64,000 nt of DNA from Streptomyces coeruleorubidus. Its GTDB lineage: Bacteria > Actinomycetota > Actinomycetes > Streptomycetales > Streptomycetaceae. The translations under genes were made by a program, and so were the position numbers. Position 1 is the stretch's first letter, and every line of letters begins with the position of its first letter. Below are positions 10,596 through 20,012 of the stretch, one piece after another. The notes beneath the pieces are model-generated. The model was not told the origin of the DNA. It made no database searches and worked only from the letters and a program-made list of their open reading frames with translations. The DNA lies in NCBI RefSeq assembly GCF_028885415.1, contig NZ_CP118527.1, forward strand, positions 6,634,001-6,698,000, in the 5' to 3' direction.

Positions 10596-11381
10596 TCAGA
10601 ACTCGACGTACACGACCGTCGCGTCGTCGTGCGTCTTGCCCCGGCCCGGGAAGGATCTGGCCGGATCCGCTCGCTCCAGCGTCCGCACCCGGTCCACCAG
10701 CGCCTGGGGTCCCTCCTTGCGCATGAGATGGAAGCAGTCCGTCCAGTCGCCCTCCTCGAACCTCTCCACCCAGCGCGTCGCCCCGTCCGTCAGCGCGGCC
10801 AGGGCGCGTACGTCACGGCGGGGCAGGGTTCCGGTCACCGCCCGGCGGGACACCGAGGGGTCGGCCGCCGCCGTGAAGAAGCCGCCCTCCTTGTTGCGGA
10901 GCGTGGAGTCCACCAGCGCGACCGTGGCCAGGGCCGAGCGGGGGAGAAGGGCCAGCCGGTCGTCCAGGAAGGGCGTCACCACGCCGTCCGGGGACTCCAC
11001 GAGGAGAGCCGAGTCCGACAGGACCAGGTACTCCACCGCCGCCGGGGACCAGCGGGCCACCACCACCGTGGCCTGAGGTGTGCGGGGGTGAGAAAGGTCA
11101 CAGGTTGAGGCGTGTGCCTCGGCGGTACGCGCGATGGCACGGGACAAGGCGTCGACCAGGGGAACATCCGGGAGTGAAACGGTCAGTTCGGTCAGGGCTC
11201 CGCCGAGGCGCGCGGTGAACCAGGGGACGGAATGCAGACAACCCGTCCCGCCCTTCGGCGGCGTGACCCCGTCCAGGACGACGACCGAACCGCCCTGTCC
11301 GGAGGCCGGTAGTCCGACACTGACGAAGTCCTCGTTGGGGCGGTCCGCGTCTCCCGGTTCCGAGGCGAGTTCAGTACGCAT
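10596..11381 (-). CDS. PP2C-like protein phosphatase domain protein
   Basis: 261 residues related to PP2C-type serine/threonine phosphatases. It shows RPNEDFVSVG near the N-terminus, VVLDGVTPP in place of the usual metal-binding DGxG, ALTDGATRW, and a C-terminal KTHDDATVVYVEF that keeps the DD metal ligands. The variation at the DGxG site leaves activity uncertain. It was probably recruited to antagonise an unseen Ser/Thr kinase. Start ATG 11381 is chosen over the longer frame because the family homology begins there. Confidence 0.78.
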   Translation of the reverse strand: MRTELASEPGDADRPNEDFVSVGLPASGQGGSVVVLDGVTPPKGGTGCLHSVPWFTARLGGALTELTVSLPDVPLVDALSRAIARTAEAHASTCDLSHPRTPQATVVVARWSPAAVEYLVLSDSALLVESPDGVVTPFLDDRLALLPRSALATVALVDSTLRNKEGGFFTAAADPSVSRRAVTGTLPRRDVRALAALTDGATRWVERFEEGDWTDCFHLMRKEGPQALVDRVRTLERADPARSFPGRGKTHDDATVVYVEF

Positions 11382-11737
11382 CCAGCCAGTGTGCACGGGC
11401 CCTTCACAAGGTCCGCAAAAGGCTGGCAATGGTTGCCGGAGCGGTGCAGCCTTGCAGGTCAGACGCCCTGTTTGGGGTGGAATGCTTTGTTCCGGGAAAA
11501 CGTGGTGGCGAATATTGCCATCGCCTGCCCGCGGCGTCCAACCGGCGTGCCGCGCAAGGCCGCTGCATGGGCCGGCGGAACTTGCCCCTCAACTCTCCTC
11601 CGGGGTTCACTCCTTCGGGTGGCGGGTCAGGTGATGCGCGTGCGCTGCCCACCGGCGCTGGGAGGGTCGGGAGGTGTACCTGGAGTACGCGTCAGTTGAC
11701 GGAGCGTCATCCGGGCCCATGAGTTCACGAGTCAGGA
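11382..11737. other. Intergenic region, divergent promoters, no gene recognised
   Basis: About 356 bp between the phosphatase and the conservon, transcribed outward on both sides. Short open frames here lack codon bias and homology. It should hold both promoters; I see no recognisable operator or RNA. Confidence 0.5.
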
Positions 11738-14608
11738 ATGCGAGCACCGGTGCAGAAGTCGCGGCCTCGTCGCACAGGCAAGCAGACGGCCCCCGTTCAG
11801 GGCGCTGAGCCGACGCCCCCCACCGGCAAGGGCCGCCCCACCCATGTACGCAACCGGCTCATCGTGGCCGTGGCCGTGGTCGCCGCGGCCATCGCCGGTG
11901 CGGGCACCCCGTCCGTCATCGCCGCCTCCGGGCAACTCCACGACTCGCAGGAGCTGGTGACGCTCGCCGAGCAGACGCAGGACGCGCTCGCCCTCGCGCA
12001 CTCCCTCGCCGACGAGCGAGACGACGTCACCTCCTACATCGCGGCCGGCCGCCCCAAGTCCAAGGCGCCCTCCGAGCAGCGCAGCGCCCGCGTGGACCGG
12101 CAGGTCGAGGAGCTGCGCGCCGACACCGACACGCCCGCCTCGCTCCGCTCCGACCTCGACGCCATCGCGGCCGTACGCCGGGCGGCGCTCACCGGCAAGA
12201 GCAGCGCCCTGCAAGCGCACCAGGCGTACTCCACCGCCATCACCGAACTCCACCGGCTCGCCGAGCAGCTGGCGCAGCGGACGCCGCCCCGCGCGGGCTC
12301 CGGCGGCCAGGCCCTGGCCGAGCTGGACTCCGCCGTCCAGCAGGCCGCCGCGGCCCGGGGGCTGCTGCTGGCCGCCCTCAGCGTGCCGCGCGGCACCGAG
12401 ACGGTCATCGACCCCGTCACCGGCCTGCCGACCGAGACCTCCTCGGACGCCGACACCCGGCAGCGCGACGCCCTGAGCGCCGCCGCCCAGCAGGCCCGGC
12501 TGCGCTCCGACGCGGCCCTGGCCGACTTCCGCGACACCGCGCCCAAGCCGGCCCGTACCTCCTTCGACAACACGGTCACCGGCACCGAGGTCAACTCCGC
12601 CGAGAAGTACCTCGCCACGCTCACCGACCAGCCGGCCCTCTCCAGCAACGAACTCTCCACCAACGCCAGGAAGCTGGACGCGGCCCTGTCCGCACGCGTC
12701 GACCTGATGCGCGGCGTGGAGTCCGCCCTCTACGACCGCCGCACCAAGGACCTGGAGGCGCTGCGCGACGACGACGTCACCGCGCTGGAGATCCGCATCG
12801 CCGTCCTCGGCGCCCTGATGCTGCTCGCCGTCGGCGTCGCCACGGGCATGGCCCGCAGCCTCACGCGCCCCCTCGCGGTCCTGCGCCTGGGCTCCAAGCG
12901 CCTGGCCGAGGCGGAGGTTCCGACGGCCGAGGAACCCGTCAGGTTCACCGGCCGCAACGACGAGTTCGCCCAGGTCGTCCGCTCCGTCAACGCCCTGCAC
13001 GCGCACGCCGTCACGCTCACCGAGCGGATCGCCACGCTGGAGTCCGACCGCAAGCACCTGGTCGGCCAGCGCCAGAAGATGGCCGACGCGCGCGAGGAAC
13101 TGCGCGGCGAACTCGCCGAGTCCGCCGCCCAGCTGGAGCGGCTGCGCACGGCCATCGGCGGCACGTTCGTCAACCTCGCGCTGCGCACCCTCGGCCTGGT
13201 CGAGCGGCAACTGGCCGTCATCGAGAACCTGGAGGAGCGCGAGCAGGACCCGGACCGCCTCGCCACGCTGTTCAAGCTCGACCACTTCGCGACGGTCATG
13301 CGACGGCACAGCGAGAACCTCCTCGTCCTCGCCGGCACCGAGCACGTCCAGCACGCCGCCGGGCCCGTGCCGCTCGTGGACGTCGTGCGCGCCGCGGTGA
13401 GCGAGATCGAGCGGTACGAGCGGGTCCGGATCGCCGCGCTGCCGCCGCACGCGCACATCGCCGGGTTCGCCGCGGACGACCTGTCCCACCTGCTGGCCGA
13501 ACTCCTGGAGAACGCCACCTCGTTCTCGCCGCCCGACCTGCCCGTCGAGATCTCCGGCTGGCTGCTGGAGAACGGCGAGGTCATGCTCTCGGTGCAGGAC
13601 GAGGGCATCGGCATGACCGAGGACCGGCTGGAGCGTCTGAACGCCCGCCTCGCCGACTTCGACCCGGAGGCGCCGTACGACCAGGAGGGCGAGGACGGTC
13701 TCGGACTCGGCCTGTACGTCGTGGCCCGCCTCGCCCACCGGCACGGTGTGCGCGTGCAGTTGCGCGAGCAGAAGCAGGGCGGTGTCGCGGCGGTCGTCGT
13801 CCTGCCCCGCACGCTGCTGGCGGCGGCCCCGGCCGCGGCCGTCCCGGCCTCCGGCCCCCTCTCCGGCACCACCCACACCGTCGCGTTCCCCGGTGCCGAC
13901 GCCGAGGCCAACTCCAACGTCCTGCACGGCCGCGCGAGCAACGGCGACCCGCTGGTGGCGCTGGCGGAGAAGGCGGTACGGCGCGAGGAGGTGGCGGAGG
14001 AGTCCGCGGACCACACGGAGTCCGCGGACCACACGGAGGCCGCGGGGCGCACGGAGGCCGCGGAGCACCCCGAACCGGCACCGGCGGAAGCCCCCGCCGA
14101 GACCACGATGGAGCTGCTGGCCCCGATCCCGCAGGACGAGCCTGCCCCGGCGGAGCACGAGCCCGCGGCCGCCGACGGCGAAACGGCCCCACAGGGGCCA
14201 CCCGCACCCGACGACGAAACCCGCACGGGGGGTGCGGGCGGGAACGACACCGCCGGTGGGGGCCCCACCCGCTCGAGCGAAGCCGAGAGTGGGGGAGAAG
14301 CCGAGGCGGAACACGAACGCGCACCCGACGACGAAGAGGACCGCGTCACAGACAAGGGCCTCCCCAAGCGCACTCCCAAGATCACCGCCCCGGCCCAGGC
14401 CCCGCGCCAGCGGACCGGCTCCGTGGACGCCGAAGCCCTCCGCCGCCGCCTCGGCGGCTTCCGCCAGGGCGCCCAGGCCGGCTACCGCGAGGTGGAGGCG
14501 GAAATCGCCGAACGGACGGCCTCGCACCAGCGGCCGGACACCGGCACATCAGGACCAGCTGAATCCGAAGAAGCCACGGGGGGCACAGTCGAGGAGGCAA
14601 GCAGTTGA
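11738..14608 (+). CDS. cvnA: Conservon sensor kinase-like protein CvnA
   Basis: 956 residues. The N-terminus is basic with a transmembrane segment (about 38-65). An extracytoplasmic helical region resembling a nitrate/sulfonate-sensing domain follows (about 65-340), then a second membrane helix (about 350-370) and a HAMP linker. The helical dimerisation region has no clear phospho-acceptor His. The ATPase domain has LLENATSFSP, DEGIGM and LGLGLYVVARL. The last ~250 residues are a low-complexity acidic Ala/Pro/Glu tail with an ESADHTE duplication. It heads cvnABCD, whose products are thought to form a membrane complex analogous to a eukaryotic G-protein system. The ATG at 11738 has AGGA too close, so the start is provisional. 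Confidence 0.9.
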   Translation: MRAPVQKSRPRRTGKQTAPVQGAEPTPPTGKGRPTHVRNRLIVAVAVVAAAIAGAGTPSVIAASGQLHDSQELVTLAEQTQDALALAHSLADERDDVTSYIAAGRPKSKAPSEQRSARVDRQVEELRADTDTPASLRSDLDAIAAVRRAALTGKSSALQAHQAYSTAITELHRLAEQLAQRTPPRAGSGGQALAELDSAVQQAAAARGLLLAALSVPRGTETVIDPVTGLPTETSSDADTRQRDALSAAAQQARLRSDAALADFRDTAPKPARTSFDNTVTGTEVNSAEKYLATLTDQPALSSNELSTNARKLDAALSARVDLMRGVESALYDRRTKDLEALRDDDVTALEIRIAVLGALMLLAVGVATGMARSLTRPLAVLRLGSKRLAEAEVPTAEEPVRFTGRNDEFAQVVRSVNALHAHAVTLTERIATLESDRKHLVGQRQKMADAREELRGELAESAAQLERLRTAIGGTFVNLALRTLGLVERQLAVIENLEEREQDPDRLATLFKLDHFATVMRRHSENLLVLAGTEHVQHAAGPVPLVDVVRAAVSEIERYERVRIAALPPHAHIAGFAADDLSHLLAELLENATSFSPPDLPVEISGWLLENGEVMLSVQDEGIGMTEDRLERLNARLADFDPEAPYDQEGEDGLGLGLYVVARLAHRHGVRVQLREQKQGGVAAVVVLPRTLLAAAPAAAVPASGPLSGTTHTVAFPGADAEANSNVLHGRASNGDPLVALAEKAVRREEVAEESADHTESADHTEAAGRTEAAEHPEPAPAEAPAETTMELLAPIPQDEPAPAEHEPAAADGETAPQGPPAPDDETRTGGAGGNDTAGGGPTRSSEAESGGEAEAEHERAPDDEEDRVTDKGLPKRTPKITAPAQAPRQRTGSVDAEALRRRLGGFRQGAQAGYREVEAEIAERTASHQRPDTGTSGPAESEEATGGTVEEASS

Positions 14609-15129
14609 CCGCTCCCAGTACCTTCGGACTGATCGGACTGAGTAGTGAGGCCCGCAACCTGCACTGGCTGCTGACCAACCTCGTCGAGGAGGTGCCCGGC
14701 ATCCTCTCGGTCGCGGTCGTCTCGTCCGACGGACTGCTCCTGCTGTCCTCCGACGACCACCGCAACCAGCAGGCCCGGGAAGCCCTCCGGGCCCGCGGGA
14801 CCAAGCGGACCGGCCCGCGCGGCTCCGCCGCCGACCTGGCCACCATCGTCTCCGGCATCGGCAGCCTCACCGTCGGCGCCGCCAAGCTGATGGCCTTCGG
14901 CGGGGTCCGGCACACGATGGTCGCGATGGACGAGGGCAGCCTGTTCGTGATGTCCATCAGCGACGGCTCGCTGCTCGGAGTCCACGGCTCCGCGGACTGC
15001 GACATGAGCGTGCTGGCGTACCACATGGCGCTGTTCGTGGGCCGCGCCGGCCACGTCCTGACGCCCGAACTCCGCAGCGAACTCCGAAAATCCCTGGAGG
15101 ATTCCCAGACGACGGGGAGTGCCCGATGA
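14605..15129 (+). CDS. cvnB: Conservon roadblock/LC7 protein CvnB
   Basis: 174 residues with a roadblock/LC7 fold (LTNLVEEVPGILSVAVVSSDGLLLLSS near the N-terminus, cited in part, and later SDGSLLGVHG and DMSVLAYHMALF). Proteins of this type bind and modulate small GTPases of the MglA/CvnD kind. The start is TTG 14605, overlapping the cvnA stop as TTGA and preceded by GAGGAGG eight bases upstream, which settles an unusual start codon. Confidence 0.9.
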   Translation: MTAPSTFGLIGLSSEARNLHWLLTNLVEEVPGILSVAVVSSDGLLLLSSDDHRNQQAREALRARGTKRTGPRGSAADLATIVSGIGSLTVGAAKLMAFGGVRHTMVAMDEGSLFVMSISDGSLLGVHGSADCDMSVLAYHMALFVGRAGHVLTPELRSELRKSLEDSQTTGSAR

Positions 15130-15548
15130 GCAGTACGCCGAAGCAGCACCTCCCGGTCCGCGGCGGTGACCGCAAACCCGCCCGGGTCCGCCCCTACTCG
15201 CTCACCGGCGGCCGTACCCGCTTCGGCCACGTCCTGCTGGTCGAGACGTTCGTGGCGAGCACGGCCGCGCTGGACGCCCCGGAGGAGCGCAGGGAACTGA
15301 CGAACGGGTCCCTGTCCACCCGCGTGATGCCGGAGCTGCGGGCCATCGTCGAACTGTGCCGCCGGATGCGTACGGTGGCCGAAATCGCCGCGCTGCTGAA
15401 GATGCCGCTCGGCGTGGTCCGCGTGCTCCTCAGCGACCTCGCGGACCAGGGAAAGATCCGTGTGTACGGGACGGGAACCGGCCATGGCACGGGCCGCCCG
15501 GACCGAGCTCTGCTGGAAAGGGTGCTGAGTGGACTCCGTCGTCTCTGA
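15126..15548 (+). CDS. cvnC: Conservon DUF742 protein CvnC
   Basis: 140 residues. The DUF742 family is recognised by VRPYSLTGGRTR near residue 20 and the C-terminal winged-helix-like segment with TVAEIAALLKMPLGVVRVLL. It is the third component of the conservon complex and has no known enzymatic activity. ATG 15126 overlaps the cvnB stop (ATGA), and the 3' end overlaps cvnD by 20 bp, so all four genes are translationally coupled. Confidence 0.9.
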   Translation: MSSTPKQHLPVRGGDRKPARVRPYSLTGGRTRFGHVLLVETFVASTAALDAPEERRELTNGSLSTRVMPELRAIVELCRRMRTVAEIAALLKMPLGVVRVLLSDLADQGKIRVYGTGTGHGTGRPDRALLERVLSGLRRL

Positions 15549-16176
15549 CGCCGCTCGCGGCGTCTTCGGTACATCTCCGTTCGCCCAGTCCGACGAGAGC
15601 ATGCACGCCTGGGAGACGGACCGCACCCGCGCCCCCATCGCCACGAAGATCGTGGTGGCGGGCGGCTTCGGCGTGGGCAAGACCACGCTGGTCACCGCCG
15701 TTTCGGAGATCACGCCCCTGCAGACCGAGGCGCTGATGACCGAGGCGAGCGAGGCCACCGACGATCTCACCGCCACGCCGGGCAAGACCACCACCACCGT
15801 GGCCATGGACTTCGGGCGACTCACGCTCGACGACGACCTGGTGCTCTACCTGTTCGGCACGCCGGGCCAGCAGCGCTTCTGGTTCATGTGGGACGACATC
15901 GTGCGCGGCGCGATCGGCGCCGTCGTCATGGCCGACACGCGCCGTCTGAAGGACTGCTTCCCGGTACTGGACTACTTCGAGAGCTCCGGACTGCCGTACG
16001 TGGTCGCGGTCAACCACTTCGACGGCAGCGAGCTGTTCGAGCCGGAGGACGTCCGGGAGGCCTTGACCATCCCGAAACACATACCTGTCATGATCATGGA
16101 CGCGCGTCGCCGGATCTCCGTGATCGAGACCCTCCTGGCCCTGGTGGGCCACGCGCTCGACGAAACCCCCGAGTAG
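15529..16176 (+). CDS. cvnD: Conservon small GTPase CvnD
   Basis: 215 residues, Ras-like GTPase of the MglA/CvnD type. It has a P-loop GGFGVGKTT (about 45-53), switch region TTTVAMDFG, the G3-like strand YLFGTPGQQRFW (about 105-116) and the base-specificity motif VNHFDG. It should be switched by the roadblock protein CvnB. The GTG start at 15529 lies inside cvnC. The stop is 13 bp before the monooxygenase gene, suggesting co-transcription. Confidence 0.92.
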   Translation: MDSVVSDAARGVFGTSPFAQSDESMHAWETDRTRAPIATKIVVAGGFGVGKTTLVTAVSEITPLQTEALMTEASEATDDLTATPGKTTTTVAMDFGRLTLDDDLVLYLFGTPGQQRFWFMWDDIVRGAIGAVVMADTRRLKDCFPVLDYFESSGLPYVVAVNHFDGSELFEPEDVREALTIPKHIPVMIMDARRRISVIETLLALVGHALDETPE

Positions 16177-16189
16177 AGGACAACCCCGC

Positions 16190-17452
16190 ATGCGGAAGAT
16201 ACTCGTCGTCGGAGCCGGTCAGTCCGGGCTCCAGATCGCTCTCGGCCTCCAGTCGCAGGGGTACGAGGTCACCCTGATGTCCAACCGGACGGCGGACGAG
16301 ATCCGCACCGGCCGGGTCATGTCGACGCAGTGCATGTTCCACACGGCCCTGCAGCACGAGCGCGATCTCCAGCTGAACTTCTGGGAGTCCCAGGCCCCGA
16401 AGATCGAAGGACTCGGAGTCTCGGTCGCCGCCCCCGGCTCCTGGGCCGAGGGCCCCGCGGCCCGTGCGATCGACTGGCTGGGCAGGCTCGACGGGTACGC
16501 GCAGTCGGTCGACCAGCGCGTGAAGATGGCCGGCTGGATGGAGACGTTCGCCCAGCGCGGCGGGCAGCTCGTCATCCACGGCGCGGCCGTCGGCGACCTC
16601 GACTACTTCGCCCGCACGTACGACCTGGTGCTCGTCGCGGCCGGCAAGGGCGAGCTGGTGCAGATGTTCGCCCGCGACCCGGAGCGCTCCCCCTACAGCG
16701 AGCCGCAGCGCGCGCTGGCCGTGTCGTACGTCCACGGCCTGGGCCCGCGCCCGGAGCACCCGGACACCGAAGGGGTCCGCTGCAACCTCGTGCCGGGCGT
16801 CGGCGAACTGTTCGTCATGCCCTGCCTGACCACCTCCGGCCGCGCCGACATCCTGTTCTGGGAGGGCATACCCGGCGGCCCGCTCGACGTCTTCAACGGC
16901 GTCAAGGACCCGGCGGAGCACCTCTCCCTGACCCTGGAACTCATGGAGCGGTACGTCCCCTGGGAGTACGCGCGGGCCACCAAGGTCGAACTGACCGACG
17001 CGGGCGGCACGCTGGCCGGCCGCTACGCCCCCACCGTCCGCAACCCCGTCGGCCGCCTCCCCGGCGGCGGGCTCGTGCTGGGTGTGGCGGACGTCGTCGT
17101 GGCGAACGACCCGATCACCGGCCAGGGCTCCAACTCCGCGTCGAAGTGCGCGGCCGCCTACCTCTCCTCGATCGTCGAGCGCGGCGACAAGCCGTTCGAC
17201 GAGGAGTGGATGCGGGCCACCTTCGACCGCTACTGGACCACCGCGCAGCACGTCACCAAGTGGACCAACGCGATGCTCGCGCCGCCGCCGGAGCACATCC
17301 TGAACCTGATCGGCGCCGCCGGTGAGCTCCAGCCGGTCGCCGACCGGTTCGCCAACGGCTTCAACGACCCGGCCGACTTCGAGAACTTCTTCTACGACCC
17401 GGACAAGGCGCAGGCCTACCTGGTCGAGGTGTCGGGCGCGGGCGCCGCGTAG
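16190..17452 (+). CDS. StyA-like FAD-dependent monooxygenase
   Basis: 420 residues resembling the oxygenase component of styrene/indole monooxygenases. It has the dinucleotide-binding motif VVGAGQSGLQIALGL at the N-terminus, CMFHTALQHERDLQL, a middle substrate-binding domain and a C-terminal GQGSNSASKCAAAYL motif that contacts FAD. Such enzymes use FADH2 from a separate reductase, and none is nearby. It follows cvnD by 13 bp with AGAGGA upstream, so it belongs to the conservon operon. Other conservons carry cytochrome P450s or similar oxidoreductases, which suggests an effector role. The 3' end overlaps the convergent NlpC/P60 gene by 37 bp. Confidence 0.85.
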   Translation: MRKILVVGAGQSGLQIALGLQSQGYEVTLMSNRTADEIRTGRVMSTQCMFHTALQHERDLQLNFWESQAPKIEGLGVSVAAPGSWAEGPAARAIDWLGRLDGYAQSVDQRVKMAGWMETFAQRGGQLVIHGAAVGDLDYFARTYDLVLVAAGKGELVQMFARDPERSPYSEPQRALAVSYVHGLGPRPEHPDTEGVRCNLVPGVGELFVMPCLTTSGRADILFWEGIPGGPLDVFNGVKDPAEHLSLTLELMERYVPWEYARATKVELTDAGGTLAGRYAPTVRNPVGRLPGGGLVLGVADVVVANDPITGQGSNSASKCAAAYLSSIVERGDKPFDEEWMRATFDRYWTTAQHVTKWTNAMLAPPPEHILNLIGAAGELQPVADRFANGFNDPADFENFFYDPDKAQAYLVEVSGAGAA

Positions 17453-18660
17453 TCCGCGTAGGCCGCCTGGCTTTCGTATCCCTCGTATCCCTGGTGTCCC
17501 TCGTATCCCTCGTCCGACCCGTCCGTGGCCCCCTCGGGGAGCTCCGGTGGTTCGTAGCGCCGCAGGGGCTTCCCGTCCGGGTCCGGGCGGACGGCGCCCA
17601 GGACCGGGTTGGCCGCGATCGGTGACACCTTCACCTTCGCGCCCGGCCGGGGCGCCTGTACGACCATGCCGTCGCCGAGGTACAGCGCCACGTGCGTGGC
17701 CTCGGGGAAGTACACGACCAGGTCTCCCGGCCGCAGCTCGGTGAGCGGGACCCGCTTCAGCCGTTTCCACTGCTCCTGGCTGGTCCGGGGGATGGGCGTG
17801 CCGGCCTCCGCCCAGGCCTGCGAGGTCAGGCCCGAGCAGTCGTACGTCTTCGGGCCCTGCGCGCCCCACTCGTAGGGCTTGCCGAGCTGCCGTACGGCGT
17901 AGCGGACGGCCCGGCCGCCCTCGGCCGACGGTCTGCGGACGCTGCTGCTGCCGCCGGCGCCGCTGCTGCCGAGTGCGCCGGACGCCATGAACTTCTTCTG
18001 AGCCTTCTCGATGCCGTTCTTCTCGAACGCGGCCAGGGCGGTGAGCTGGTCGCGGCTGAGGGAGGAGAGCAGTTCCTCGACGTCGTGGAGCCGCTCGCGG
18101 ACCTCGTCCCGTTCCTTCTTCCGCCGCTCGGTGAGGGCGAGCTGCTGGTCGAGGGCCTTGCGGGCCTTGCGGGCCAGTTCGTGGGCCTTCCGCTCGCTGC
18201 CGGTCAGCCGGCCGACGGTCTCGGCCCGCTCCCGCGCCAGCCGGCCGATCACACGGCCCTGGTCGATCGCGTGCTGCGGGTCGCGGGCCAGGAGCAGGCG
18301 TACGTACGGGGAGATGTCGGTGCTGCTCTGGTACTGCTGCCGGGCCAGGCGGCCGGCCGCGCCCCGGCTGTCGTGCAGGGAGAGCCGGGTGCGGGCGAGA
18401 GCGCGGTCCAGGCGGTCGGTCTCGGCGCGCTGCTTCTTCAGCTTCTCCTCGGTGGCGTTGTAGGCCTCGGTGGCCTGTTCGGCCTTCCGGTACAGCTGCT
18501 GAAGATCCGTCAGGAGGCTTGAGAGGGACGCGAGGTCCTGGGCGGAGGCGGGGTCCTGGGCGGGGCCGGGCTCCGGGGCTGCCGTGGCGGGGGTGAGGGC
18601 GAGGACGGTTGTTGCCGCCGTCGCCGCGATGCAGACCAGCCGCACGAGTTTTCCTGACAT
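17416..18660 (-). CDS. Secreted NlpC/P60-family peptidoglycan hydrolase
   Basis: 414 residues. A Sec signal peptide (about 1-28, ending TPATAA) is followed by a long coiled-coil region (about 40-215) rich in Glu/Lys/Arg, as in RipA- and SwlA-type wall hydrolases. The NlpC/P60 domain has the catalytic Cys in TYDCSGLTSQAW and His in EATHVALYLGDG. The C-terminus carries a Tyr/Gly tail with repeated YEG. It would cleave stem peptides outside the membrane during growth or division. ATG 18660 has AGGTGA five bases upstream. Confidence 0.9.
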   Translation of the reverse strand: MSGKLVRLVCIAATAATTVLALTPATAAPEPGPAQDPASAQDLASLSSLLTDLQQLYRKAEQATEAYNATEEKLKKQRAETDRLDRALARTRLSLHDSRGAAGRLARQQYQSSTDISPYVRLLLARDPQHAIDQGRVIGRLARERAETVGRLTGSERKAHELARKARKALDQQLALTERRKKERDEVRERLHDVEELLSSLSRDQLTALAAFEKNGIEKAQKKFMASGALGSSGAGGSSSVRRPSAEGGRAVRYAVRQLGKPYEWGAQGPKTYDCSGLTSQAWAEAGTPIPRTSQEQWKRLKRVPLTELRPGDLVVYFPEATHVALYLGDGMVVQAPRPGAKVKVSPIAANPVLGAVRPDPDGKPLRRYEPPELPEGATDGSDEGYEGHQGYEGYESQAAYADYAAPAPDTSTR

Positions 18661-18768
18661 GCCATCACCTCCGATGTGAGGGCGGCCCTTCGGCCACCGG
18701 ACATTCGTGAGGATCAGGCGTGCGCGCGAGGTGCGCGCGGTGGGTGTGCGCGGTTCGGCGCAACGGGG

Positions 18769-19086
18769 TCACCCGTCGGCGTCGTCCCGCTTGCCGGGCG
18801 GCGTGGCGTCTGGCTTCGACCAGGGCCAGTTGAGCCGGCGGGTCGGTGCGCCCTCGGGGTCGTACTCGTACTTCCAGCGGTGGGTCAGTCCGACCCTGCC
18901 CTGTGCGCGGGGCACGCGGCGGTAGACCAGGACGGTGGCCGGGCCGCCGGCGGGGTCCGGGACGGGGATGCGGTACGTCTTGGGCGGGTGGCCGGTGATG
19001 CCGAGCAGGACGGGCAGGACCCTGCCGTCCATGGGGCCGCCCTCGAAGGGGGTGTCTTCGCTCTTCACGGGACCAGTGTCAGACAT
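18769..19086 (-). CDS. Conserved hypothetical protein, 105 residues
   Basis: Small soluble protein with a hydrophobic core (GRVLPVLLGITG) and a C-terminal RWKYEYDPEG segment. I do not recognise a family. The start overlaps the last 8 bases of the TetR gene upstream on the same strand, so the two are probably co-transcribed and coupled. Codon use fits a real Streptomyces gene. Confidence 0.65.
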   Translation of the reverse strand: MSDTGPVKSEDTPFEGGPMDGRVLPVLLGITGHPPKTYRIPVPDPAGGPATVLVYRRVPRAQGRVGLTHRWKYEYDPEGAPTRRLNWPWSKPDATPPGKRDDADG

Positions 19087-19732
19087 CCTCGGCGAGGGCC
19101 CGGACCAGGGCGTCGGTCTGCGGGTCGCGGCGGGCGGTCACCGACAGCATGGCCAGGAACTGCTCGACGAGCCAGTCGCGCAGCTCCTCGGCGGGGGGTT
19201 GCTTGTCCTCGTCGAGCCAGATGAGCGACGACGCCTCGACGGCGGTGATCCACATCCGGACGGTCATCCGCAGCCGCGGGCCGGGCTCGGTGACCTCCAG
19301 GTGCCGGAAGATGTGCTCGGCGGCGTCGCGGCGTACGCCGTCGACGATGGCGGTGGTACGCGAGGTCTCGACGACGCTGCCGCCCTGGAGGAGGGCGCTG
19401 AAGCCGGCGTCGTGCTCGTCGACGAAGGTGAGGTAGCGGTCGAGGGCGCGGGACAGGCGGGGGAGCAGGGCGCCGTCGCGGGGCTCGTCGAAGCAGTGCC
19501 GGAGCTCGTCGGCGGCGGAGCGGAGGGCGGCCTCGTACAGCTGCTGCTTGCCGCCCGGGAAGTACCGGTAGACCAGGGGCCGCGAGACCCCGGCCGCCTC
19601 CGCCACGTCGTCCAGGGACACGTCCTCCGGGGCCCGGTGCGCGAAGAGGTTCAGCGCGGAGGTGAGGAGCTGGCTGCGGCGTTCCTCGACGCTGAGTCGC
19701 CGGTAGGCGGGGGTGGGGGCGGCTGGTGTCAT
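19079..19732 (-). CDS. TetR-family transcriptional regulator
   Basis: 217 residues. The N-terminal helix-turn-helix is VSLDDVAEAAGVSRPLVYRYFPGGKQQLYEAAL (cited only as positions ~37-69), typical of TetR. The C-terminal ligand-binding domain is all-helical and ends ALVRALAEDV. Start ATG 19732 is the last Met before the conserved domain; the upstream open frame is low-complexity Pro/Arg. The ribosome site is weak. It is coupled to the small gene downstream and diverges from nothing close by; the ligand is unknown. Confidence 0.86.
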   Translation of the reverse strand: MTPAAPTPAYRRLSVEERRSQLLTSALNLFAHRAPEDVSLDDVAEAAGVSRPLVYRYFPGGKQQLYEAALRSAADELRHCFDEPRDGALLPRLSRALDRYLTFVDEHDAGFSALLQGGSVVETSRTTAIVDGVRRDAAEHIFRHLEVTEPGPRLRMTVRMWITAVEASSLIWLDEDKQPPAEELRDWLVEQFLAMLSVTARRDPQTDALVRALAEDV

Positions 19733-20012
19733 GACTGGCAGCGTAATCGGGGGCGGGGGCTGCGGGTGCCTCCGGCGGTTGGGCGGGGTGCCTGCGGCAG
19801 CCTGTGCGGGTGTGGTGGGGGTGCGCGCCTTCGCCTGCGCTGTGGTGGTGGGTCGGGGCCACGCCGGGGGGCCGTCCTCGGAACGGCGCGATGGGGTCGG
19901 ACGCCGACTGACTGTCCGTTGACGCGCCAACCGCTGCGGGCGGACACCCCCCGACACGTCCCCTTCCGTAGGCCGGCGGGTGCGGCTGCTGCGTGGGGGG
20001 CCGGGCCGTCCT

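Noticed and set aside
11382..11737. Possible small genes or RNA in the region before cvnA
   Set aside because: Candidate frames of 70-100 codons lack ribosome sites and bias, and no tRNA or riboswitch fold was found by eye.
11732..14527. 931-residue minus-strand open frame opposite cvnA
   Set aside because: Composition is Gly/Arg/Leu-rich shadow of the cvnA coding strand; cvnA domains are unambiguous.
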